Shown here piece after piece: positions 57,017 through 64,000 of a DNA stretch of 64,000 nucleotides. Source of the stretch: Desulfobulbus oligotrophicus. GTDB taxonomy: Bacteria > Desulfobacterota > Desulfobulbia > Desulfobulbales > Desulfobulbaceae. Made by a program: the position numbers and the translations under genes. Under the pieces are notes generated by a model that made no database searches, was not told the origin of the DNA, and was given only the letters and a program-made list of their open reading frames with translations. The DNA lies in NCBI RefSeq assembly GCF_016446285.1, contig NZ_CP054140.1, positions 167,501 through 231,500 on the forward strand, given 5' to 3'. The first letter of the stretch is position 1. Each line of letters starts with the position of its first letter.

Positions 57017-58713
57017 AGCACTTTCACCTTGGCAAGCGGCGTTTTCTTCCCGTCAACCAGGTGTATGGCACAGGCTATACAGGGATCAAACGAGTGGATA
57101 GTGCGCAGCACCTCAAGAGGAAGTTCAGGATCGGCAACCGGGTTCCCCACCAGCGAGGCCTCATACGGTCCAAGGGCACCCTGATCATTTCTCGGCCCGG
57201 CGTTCCAGGTGGAGGGTACCACCGCCTGATAGTTCCTGATCTTCCCGTTTTCAATGATCACCCAGTGGGAGAGCATGCCACGGGAGGCCTCATGAAAACC
57301 GATACCGCGTTGTTCACCTCTTGGGAACACAGGCGGATTGAAGGTGTTCAGGTCGCCCTTACCGATATTGTCGATCAGGGCCTGCCATTGAATGGTAAGG
57401 GTTTCATGAAGCACAGCACTGCGTATCACACGAGCGGCGATCCGGCCGATGGTTGAATGCAGTGCATCGATTCCCACCGTGGTGCCCGCAATGGCTGAGA
57501 CCGTCTTTAAGGTCTGGTCCACATACTTCTGGGTGGTCGCATGCCCGGCAAGGTACATGGTCAGCACATGAGCCAGTGGACCGACCTGTGCCGGTTTCCC
57601 CAGGTATGTCGGTGCCTTGACCCAGGAGTACTTCTTCTCAGGATCAAAGCCGGTGTAGTTGGGCACGGTTTCGCCCTCAAAAGGTGAACGATCCCAGTTG
57701 CCGTTGTACCAGGCATGTTTAATCGACTCTTTGACGCCGTCATACAGCGTCTTCTCATGCTGAGTGACCAGTGGGGTAAATCTGGATACATCTCCATCCG
57801 GGATATATCCTCCCGGCAGGGTATAGACAGTGCCCTTGGTGTCCATCGGCATATCGGGCACTGCCAGATAATTGGTTACTCCGGCACCATAGGTGGTCCA
57901 ATCCGCATAAAAGGCACCTATCGCCGCCACATCGGTGAGCATGGCCTGTCTGATAAAATCACCGACCTCATCGATGACGGTCTTGATGTGAAAGAGCTTC
58001 TCAATGGTGAGATTGGCCGGACTGTCCGGGTTAAGGGGGTTGGTCACACCACCAACCACCAGGTTCTGAATATGCGGCGTCTTACTGCCGAGAATGGCCA
58101 CAATCTGATTGACCTTACGCTGGCAGGTCAACGCCTGAAAGTAATGGGTAACAGCCAGCAGATTCACCTCCGGCGACAGTTTCATTGCCGGATGTCCCCA
58201 GTAACCGCTGGCAAAGATACCCAGCTGGCCGGAACTGATAAATTTTTTCAGGCGATCCTGTGTTGCCCTGATCTCCTGAACGCTGTTGCCTTTCCAGTCG
58301 GACAGCCGCTGCCCTAACGCAGCTGTTGCCTCGACATCAGCCGTGGTGGCTGACACGATATCAACCCAATCCAGAGCACTGAGCTGGTAGAAATGCACCA
58401 TATGGTCAAAGATGTTGTGGGCACCGATGATCATATTCCTGATATACTGGGCATTGAGCGGGACCTCCATCTTCAGGGCATCCTCAACGGCGCGGACCGA
58501 GGCCACGGCGTGCACCGTGGTACAGACACCGCAGATACGCTGGGTGTACGCCCAGGCATCCCGGGGATCACGCCCCTGAAGGATGATCTCAATTCCCCGC
58601 CACATCTGACCGGAAGACCAGGCATTAGACACCTTGCCGTTATCGATTTCACAGTCAATCCGTAGATGCCCCTCGATTCTGGTAACCGGATCAATGGTTA
58701 TTTTTTTGGTCAT
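57013..58713 (-). CDS. hybC: [NiFe] hydrogenase large subunit, HybC type
   Basis: 566 residues. Nickel-iron ligands are Cys61 and Cys64 (RICGVC) and Cys545 and Cys548 (DPCIACAIH); all four are Cys, with no selenocysteine. A 15-residue tail after His551 is the substrate of the protease. Oxidises or produces H2 in the periplasm together with HybO. AAGGAG precedes the ATG. Confidence 0.96.
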   Translation of the reverse strand: MTKKITIDPVTRIEGHLRIDCEIDNGKVSNAWSSGQMWRGIEIILQGRDPRDAWAYTQRICGVCTTVHAVASVRAVEDALKMEVPLNAQYIRNMIIGAHNIFDHMVHFYQLSALDWVDIVSATTADVEATAALGQRLSDWKGNSVQEIRATQDRLKKFISSGQLGIFASGYWGHPAMKLSPEVNLLAVTHYFQALTCQRKVNQIVAILGSKTPHIQNLVVGGVTNPLNPDSPANLTIEKLFHIKTVIDEVGDFIRQAMLTDVAAIGAFYADWTTYGAGVTNYLAVPDMPMDTKGTVYTLPGGYIPDGDVSRFTPLVTQHEKTLYDGVKESIKHAWYNGNWDRSPFEGETVPNYTGFDPEKKYSWVKAPTYLGKPAQVGPLAHVLTMYLAGHATTQKYVDQTLKTVSAIAGTTVGIDALHSTIGRIAARVIRSAVLHETLTIQWQALIDNIGKGDLNTFNPPVFPRGEQRGIGFHEASRGMLSHWVIIENGKIRNYQAVVPSTWNAGPRNDQGALGPYEASLVGNPVADPELPLEVLRTIHSFDPCIACAIHLVDGKKTPLAKVKVL

Positions 58714-58782
58714 GTGCGTTCTCCTTTATACGCTCCTTGAGGGAGATTTCATCAAAATCATACCTGCCGTGAACAAGGCTTA

Positions 58783-59811
58783 TCAGGATGCATCATCCCC
58801 CTGGTCGGCATCGTTCTTCTTCTTGTCCAACCTCTGGGTCACCAGTCGGGTCACCGTGCCGGCCACCAGCAAAGCGCCGATCAGTGCGGGAACATGAGAA
58901 ACGTAATCCCACGTGAAATCAGGATACACCTGGTCTGTAATCCTGGGATTGAAGCCCAGCTTGTCAAAGCTGACTCCGGCCAGGAAGAGATACTGGGTGC
59001 CACCGGCTTCGTTAAGGCCGTAGATATGATTGACATAGGTATCAACAACCTTTTCGGTACGCTCGTCACCGTCGACCCGCTTCACCGGATACGCATACAC
59101 GTCGCCGGGTTTCAGCGCCAGACGTCGCTGAGCCTCCGCCTGCAGATCCTTCACTTTGCCGAAAATCGAAGCACCGGTCGGACAGAACTCACAGCAGGCC
59201 GAATACCTGCCCTGGGCATAGAGATGGTTGCACAGCTGACACTTGACCACGGAAGGAGACGCCTTTTCCCACTCGTACATCGGTATGCCGAATGGGCAGG
59301 CAACCTGACAGTACCGACAACCAAAGCACCGGTTTTTGTTGTAGGTGACAATACCGGTCTCCGGATTCTTCTGCAGTGCCGCCACCGGACACACAGCAAC
59401 ACAGGCCGGTTCAAGACAGTGCAGACAGTGCATCTTGATGAAGCTCTTGCTCTGCTCACCGGGGTTGACCGGTGCAGCCGTCTCTTCGTTGTACAGAGCC
59501 TTTATGATGCACAGAGTTTTGGCGGACAGACTCTCGGGCGCATCGTAAATATGGTCTTCTTCAGTGTATTCGAAGGGAATTTTGCCTGCAGTGTTTTTAT
59601 GGAAGAGCGCACCACCGGGCTCGGAGTTGGCCTTTTTGCAGTTGACCATGCACGACATACAGCCAATGCACAGCGTTGAGTCATAGAGGATACCGACCGC
59701 CTCAGGTGGTAGTTCCGGAGTCTTTGCCGCCCGGGCAGACTCGGCCCCGGCCGAGAGCATCAGCCCCGTTCCGGCGGAAAACTTAAGAAAGTCTCGTCTG
59801 TTGATCGTCAT
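58783..59811 (-). CDS. hybA: Hydrogenase Fe-S electron transfer subunit, HybA type
   Basis: 342 residues from the ATG at 59811 (AGGAGG upstream). A Tat signal (NRRDFLKFSAG) and four-cluster ferredoxin-like core: CIGCMSCMVNCKKAN, CLHCLEPACVAVCP, CFGCRYCQVACPFG and a CQLC...CCEFCPTGA region. A hydrophobic C-terminal segment (ALIGALLVAGTV) anchors it to the membrane. It bridges HybO and HybB. Confidence 0.93.
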   Translation of the reverse strand: MTINRRDFLKFSAGTGLMLSAGAESARAAKTPELPPEAVGILYDSTLCIGCMSCMVNCKKANSEPGGALFHKNTAGKIPFEYTEEDHIYDAPESLSAKTLCIIKALYNEETAAPVNPGEQSKSFIKMHCLHCLEPACVAVCPVAALQKNPETGIVTYNKNRCFGCRYCQVACPFGIPMYEWEKASPSVVKCQLCNHLYAQGRYSACCEFCPTGASIFGKVKDLQAEAQRRLALKPGDVYAYPVKRVDGDERTEKVVDTYVNHIYGLNEAGGTQYLFLAGVSFDKLGFNPRITDQVYPDFTWDYVSHVPALIGALLVAGTVTRLVTQRLDKKKNDADQGDDAS

Positions 59812-59815
59812 GCTG

Positions 59816-60931
59816 TCATCCTCCTGCCTGTGAGGAATCATCACCCTTGCCGCCTCTCTGGGAAAGAGCAACAGCCGCTGCGCCTACAGCCGCTCCGGCA
59901 ACCCCATAGGCAAAATTCTTGGCACCCGAACCTTTCTCAGGGACTGTCGTAGGCTGCTGAGCAGGCGGGGTGGGAAAAACGACCTTGGCTTTGGTAAATA
60001 ACGGGACGTGGAAGCCGACTTTCTCCTCAGAGCAGCCAAAACAGGGGGCTCCGGTTGCCACCGGCCAGCAGCCGGGCGTGTCGTTATAGTCCAGACTGGA
60101 GCAGTTATTATATGTCTCCGGTCCCTTACAGCCGAGTTTGTAGAGACAGTAGCCCTGACGATGACCGGCATCACCGAACTCCTCGGCAAAACGACCGGCA
60201 TCAAAATGGGGTCGGCGCTCACAGTTCTCGTGGATAATACGACTGTAGGCAAACATGGGGCGGCCCTTGTCGTCCAGTGCGGGCAACTTGCCAAAGGTCA
60301 GAAAATGAATAACTGTTGAGAGAAAGTTGTACGGGTTGGGCGGACAGCCGGGAATGTTGACCACCGGTATGTTCTGCGGTTTGAGAATCTCGTACACCGG
60401 AGTCGCCCCTGTCGGGTTGGGATCTGCCGAAGGAACCCCGCCCCAGGCCGCACAGGAACCGATGGCAATAACCGCGGCGGCAAGAGGTGCCATCTCTTTT
60501 AAAATATCCACCACCGGCCTGCCGCCGATCATACAGTAGACTCCGCCGTCTTTGACCGGGATGGAGCCGTCCACCACGAGTATGAACTTGCCCTTGTTCT
60601 CTTCAATGGCCTTGGCCAGGTGTGCTTCCGCCTGATGCCCGGCTCCGGCATTGAGTGTTTCAGAGTACTCAAGGGAGATCAGATCAAGGATCAGAGTTTC
60701 CAACGTCGGGTGGCCGGTGCGGAGCAGGCTCTCCACACAGCCGGTGCACTGCTGGCCGGAAAGCCAGATCACAGAAGGTCTCTTCGGTGAGGTAACCGCT
60801 TCGGCAATCTGAGGAACCACCGTCATCGGCAATCCCATTGACGCAGCCACGGCCGTGCAGAATTTCATGAAATCTCTACGGTTCACGCTGTTCAGCAGAT
60901 GAACGCTACCGTCAACGACCTTTGACTTCAT
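59816..60931 (-). CDS. hybO: [NiFe] hydrogenase small subunit, HybO type
   Basis: 371 residues. Tat signal NRRDFMKFCTAVAASMG, proximal-cluster motif LSGQQCTGCVESLLR, later GSCAAWGG and GCPPNP, and medial/distal cluster Cys in the C-terminal third. A C-terminal hydrophobic stretch (YGVAGAAVGAAAVAL) anchors it. It carries the enzyme across the membrane by Tat with HybC. First gene of the operon; hybA starts 4 bp after its stop. Confidence 0.95.
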   Translation of the reverse strand: MKSKVVDGSVHLLNSVNRRDFMKFCTAVAASMGLPMTVVPQIAEAVTSPKRPSVIWLSGQQCTGCVESLLRTGHPTLETLILDLISLEYSETLNAGAGHQAEAHLAKAIEENKGKFILVVDGSIPVKDGGVYCMIGGRPVVDILKEMAPLAAAVIAIGSCAAWGGVPSADPNPTGATPVYEILKPQNIPVVNIPGCPPNPYNFLSTVIHFLTFGKLPALDDKGRPMFAYSRIIHENCERRPHFDAGRFAEEFGDAGHRQGYCLYKLGCKGPETYNNCSSLDYNDTPGCWPVATGAPCFGCSEEKVGFHVPLFTKAKVVFPTPPAQQPTTVPEKGSGAKNFAYGVAGAAVGAAAVALSQRGGKGDDSSQAGG

Positions 60932-61356
60932 TCGCCACCTCCTTAAAATTCTATTAACTGCCTACGTCTGCATATGGACAAACTTCTGTCGTTCTGTTGC
61001 GTAAAAAAACAAGATGTATCTATCCTGTCTATATAGGCAAAAAAATGCCTGTTCAAGATGTTTTTCATCTTGCCCATTTTGCACAACTCGAAGTGAAAAT
61101 CCTGTATATTCCGCCAAAAACACCTGCCCACACACCTGCCGACCAGACAATAAACGCTCCAAAGGTCCATTTTTATAGCGTAAAACCACAAAACATGGAA
61201 CCACCAGAGAGCAGTGCCCAGCAAGTCCGGACCGAACAGTCCGGTGTGCAGACCGAGGTCTGAGCATAACTTTGCACAAGCAGCACCCGGACGCACACAT
61301 CTACATGCACAGGATTGATCATTGCCGGGCAATCTCTTTTTTACAGGAGTCAACTC
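60932..61356. other. Divergent promoter region between hybO and pyrC
   Basis: 425 bp. Contains a 6-bp hairpin (CCGGAC/GTCCGG near 61230-61247) and no recognised RNA or ORF. A hyb promoter should lie here; no sigma-54 site was found by eye. Confidence 0.5.
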
Positions 61357-62361
61357 ATGGAAATTACGCTAGAAACCCCTCTTGACATGCATCTTCACCT
61401 GCGGGAACAGGAGATGCTGACCCTGGTCGCCCCGTTCAGTGCCGCCCAGTTCGCCGGTGGCGTCATCATGCCGAACCTGGTGGAACCCGTTGACAGCCTG
61501 CAGCGGCTGCGAGCGTACCGTTCAGCTATCCTGACAGCCTGCGATGGTGCCGTCTTTCACCCCTACATGACCCTCTTTTTCCGGGACTACTCACAACAGG
61601 AACTCATGGCCGCCAGAGATGCAATCATCGGCCTCAAGTTATATCCCGCCGGTATCACGACACAGAGCGAAGCCGGTGTCCGCAATTTCGACCAGATAGA
61701 AAAAACCGTCGCCCTTCTGGAAGAGCTGGACATTCCGCTGTTGATCCATGGTGAAAGCAGTGGCTTTGTCATGGACAGGGAACAAGAATTTTTACCTGTC
61801 TATGAACGGCTTGCCACAACCTTTCCCCGTCTGCGCATCGTCATGGAGCACATAACCACCGCTGACGCCCTCACATTGCTCGACCGATTTGATAACGTGG
61901 CCGCCACCATCACCCTCCATCACCTGCTGATCACCCTGGATGATGTGGCCGGGAACCTGCTGCAGCCCGATCTCTTCTGTAAACCCATAGCCAAAACCCC
62001 CCGTGACCGCGAGGCCCTGCGGCGGGCAGTCCTGGATGGGCATCCCCGCCTCATGTTCGGCTCTGATTCCGCCCCTCATCCCAGACACCGCAAGGAATGT
62101 CTCGGTTGCGCTGCCGGTATTTTTTCTGCGCCGGTGGCCCTGCCTGCCCTGGTACAGCTGTTTGAAGAGGCCGACTGCCTGGACAGACTCCCCATCTTTG
62201 TCAGCACCAATGCGCAACGTTTCTACCGGATCACGCCACCGGCAAAAACCGTGCATCTCGAACGTCTTCCCTGGCAGGTGCCGAAACACTATGAAACAGT
62301 TGCACCGTTTCTTGCCGAAAAAACAATAGCATGGCGCTTGAAACCGTCTGGTTCTGATTGA
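61357..62361 (+). CDS. pyrC: Dihydroorotase
   Basis: 334 residues from the ATG at 61357 (AGGAG at 8 bp). E. coli-type PyrC: His12 and His14 in DMHLHLRE, the carbamylated Lys in GLKLYPAG, LIHGE, EHITT and FGSDSAPH. Cyclises carbamoyl-aspartate in pyrimidine synthesis. Length and motifs are normal. Confidence 0.94.
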   Translation: MEITLETPLDMHLHLREQEMLTLVAPFSAAQFAGGVIMPNLVEPVDSLQRLRAYRSAILTACDGAVFHPYMTLFFRDYSQQELMAARDAIIGLKLYPAGITTQSEAGVRNFDQIEKTVALLEELDIPLLIHGESSGFVMDREQEFLPVYERLATTFPRLRIVMEHITTADALTLLDRFDNVAATITLHHLLITLDDVAGNLLQPDLFCKPIAKTPRDREALRRAVLDGHPRLMFGSDSAPHPRHRKECLGCAAGIFSAPVALPALVQLFEEADCLDRLPIFVSTNAQRFYRITPPAKTVHLERLPWQVPKHYETVAPFLAEKTIAWRLKPSGSD

Positions 62362-62720
62362 ACCAAGCGGCTGAACATGGTATCGAACTGTGTCAGTCAA
62401 CAGGCAAAAAAATGACGATGACCACCAATCGGCTGATTCAATTTGTTCACTTTCACCAATTGAACGAACTGCTGCACGAACATTGAAGACAGCCGGCGGT
62501 GCCATCGACAAGGCTGTTCTTGAAGTTCAGGGCAAGCAGTATGGCCAACGGATCCCCACCCTCACCTGCAGAACGGGTGGGTAACCAAACAACATACCGC
62601 TCTTCCCCGCCTTTCGGCCCGTCAACATCTGTACCGGCCGACTGTGATGTAACTTCCAGGTCGATCGTTGCGCCTCAGGCTCTTCGATCCTCATCATTTT
62701 TTTAACCGAGGAGAATGTAC
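62362..62720. other. Intergenic region, nothing recognised
   Basis: 359 bp between pyrC and the antiporter gene. Short frames lack ribosome sites and homology. No clear hairpin-T terminator was seen. Confidence 0.5.
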
Positions 62721-64000
62721 ATGCCCCAGTCTTACCCCCGCGCCTTTACGCGCAACTTCCTTGGCAATTCGCCGCTCTGGTACAAACTGGTCATCCTGGC
62801 CTTTCTTATTGCCAACCCGTTCATACTCAAATACTACGGCTCATTCATTGCCGGCTGGGTGCTGATCGGTCAGTTTATCTTCACCCTAGCAATGGCGCTC
62901 AAGTGTTATCCTTTACCCGCAGGCGGGCTGCTGGCACTGGAGGCGGTTTTCATCGGCATGACCAATCCGAATACCGTCTACCAGGAGACGCTCAACAACT
63001 TTGAAGTCATCCTGCTGTTGATCTTCATGGTAGCCGGCATCTACTTCATGAAAGACTTCCTTCGCTTCACCTTCACCCGTATCCTGGTCCGGGTACAGTC
63101 TAAAATCGCCATCTCCCTGCTTTTCTGCTTTACCAGCGCCTTTCTTTCCGCCTTTCTTGATGCACTCACCGTGACCGCCGTTATCATTGCGGTAGCCTAC
63201 GGATTTTATGACATCTACCACCGATTTGTTTCCGGAAAAGAAGGAACCGTCCCCCATGATCTGGCCAGCGACCTGGCCCTTAAGGAAAAAGAACGGGAAG
63301 ACCTGCAGCAGTTCCGCCGTTTTCTCCGCAACCTGATGATGCACGGTGCCGTGGGCACAGCACTTGGTGGTGTGTGTACACTGGTGGGCGAGCCGCAGAA
63401 CCTTCTTATCGGCAGTGAACTGGGCTGGAGCTTTGCGACCTTCTTCATCAATGTAGCACCGGTCTCCCTGCCTGTACTGATCGTTGGTATGGGCACCTGC
63501 TACCTGGTGGAGAAAAAAGGGTGGTTCGGTTACGGCCACAAACTGCCGGGTCATATCCGTTCGCACCTGCTGGAAACAGCCATCAAAATGGAAGAAAAAC
63601 GTGGCACCAGGGGGAAGCTGCAGTTGGCGGTTCAGGCACTTGCCGGCCTCTGGCTCATCATAGCCCTGGCGTTCCATATGGCGGCAGTCGGTTTGATCGG
63701 TCTGTCGGTTATTGTTCTGCTCACCAGCTTAAACGGCATCACTGAAGAACATCAGATCGGCCATGCCTTTGAGGAGGCCCTGCCGTTTACCGCTCTCTTA
63801 GTGGTGTTCTTTGCCATTGTTGCTGTTATTCACGACCAGCACCTGTTTGCCCCGATAATCACCTATGTGTTAAGCCTTAAAGGACAGGTACAGCTGGTTG
63901 CCTACTATATTGCCAACGGCCTGCTCTCTGCTATTTCCGACAACGTGTTCGTGGGCACGGTCTATGTCTCGGAAACGAAGATTCATTTTATTGAGATGCT
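62721..64000 (+). CDS. nhaB: NhaB-type Na+/H+ antiporter (3' end outside window)
   Basis: At least 426 residues, with many transmembrane helices, of the NhaB family in the ion-transporter superfamily. Typical segments: [19 protein letters not shown] in two parts, [33 protein letters not shown] and [13 protein letters not shown]. Expels sodium for pH and salt homeostasis, in keeping with a marine or brackish host. GAGGAG precedes the ATG. The gene runs off the window. Confidence 0.92.
   Translation, partial: MPQSYPRAFTRNFLGNSPLWYKLVILAFLIANPFILKYYGSFIAGWVLIGQFIFTLAMALKCYPLPAGGLLALEAVFIGMTNPNTVYQETLNNFEVILLLIFMVAGIYFMKDFLRFTFTRILVRVQSKIAISLLFCFTSAFLSAFLDALTVTAVIIAVAYGFYDIYHRFVSGKEGTVPHDLASDLALKEKEREDLQQFRRFLRNLMMHGAVGTALGGVCTLVGEPQNLLIGSELGWSFATFFINVAPVSLPVLIVGMGTCYLVEKKGWFGYGHKLPGHIRSHLLETAIKMEEKRGTRGKLQLAVQALAGLWLIIALAFHMAAVGLIGLSVIVLLTSLNGITEEHQIGHAFEEALPFTALLVVFFAIVAVIHDQHLFAPIITYVLSLKGQVQLVAYYIANGLLSAISDNVFVGTVYVSETKIHFIEM

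Overview
The window reads as chromosome of a Gram-negative, anaerobic, probably sulfate-reducing Desulfobacterota bacterium, most likely Desulfobulbaceae-like. This is an inference from gene content: lactate oxidation by a fused LutB-LutA protein plus GlcD/Fe-S oxidoreductases, acetate/ATP formation by Pta-AckA, a periplasm-facing Hyb-type [NiFe] hydrogenase, B12-dependent MetH and a B12 riboswitch. No rRNA, tRNA or CRISPR array was seen. Most of the window is ordinary, GC-rich, tightly packed metabolic DNA; the clear exception is an AT-richer patch at about 40.2-45.6 kb.

Layout. 1-3.05 kb: methionine synthase encoded as two overlapping genes (minus strand). 3.3-7.4 kb: GlmU-like nucleotidyltransferase, AICAR transformylase without an MGS domain, DedA membrane protein, HtpX protease. 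7.7-9.2 kb: an exported protein of unknown function. 9.6-12.8 kb: molybdate transport modABC with a candidate ModE operator and a short ModE. 13-25.2 kb: the lactate-to-acetate block: pta-ackA, lutBA-lutC, lactate permease, a GntR/FadR-type regulator, glcD and an Fe-S partner. A shared AATTGGTAAGA motif at three promoters ties this block into one regulon. 25.2-31.1 kb: small enzymes (DUF6125-like, hotdog thioesterase, HMG-CoA-lyase-like, FMN flavoprotein, PIN-like, ferredoxin-nitroreductase, YheT hydrolase). 31.4-34.8 kb: cobUSCT behind a cobalamin riboswitch and terminator. 34.9-39.8 kb: CAP-domain protein, arginine decarboxylase, SprT/DUF2786 protein, M48 protease.

40.2-45.6 kb is a decayed integron-like island. 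It holds two gene cassettes with attC-like sites (43528-43599 and 40261-40347), one encoding a reverse transcriptase and one an unknown 285-residue protein. A 1332-bp insertion sequence sits inside the reverse transcriptase gene with a 16-bp target duplication; removing it in silico restores an uninterrupted frame of about 604 codons. Upstream on the same strand lie the 3' end of an integron-type tyrosine recombinase and a truncated REP-associated transposase fused onto it. This is the best candidate in the window for an undescribed system, possibly phage defence.

45.7-54.9 kb: ZIP metal transporter, the oxidative pentose-phosphate operon gnd-zwf-pgl, pyruvate kinase, an FMN-dependent alpha-hydroxy-acid dehydrogenase-like protein, a thioesterase and RadA. 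54.9-60.9 kb: the hydrogenase operon hybO-hybA-hybC-hybD-hybB followed by a small c-type cytochrome. 61.3-64 kb: dihydroorotase and the start of an NhaB-type Na+/H+ antiporter that runs off the window.
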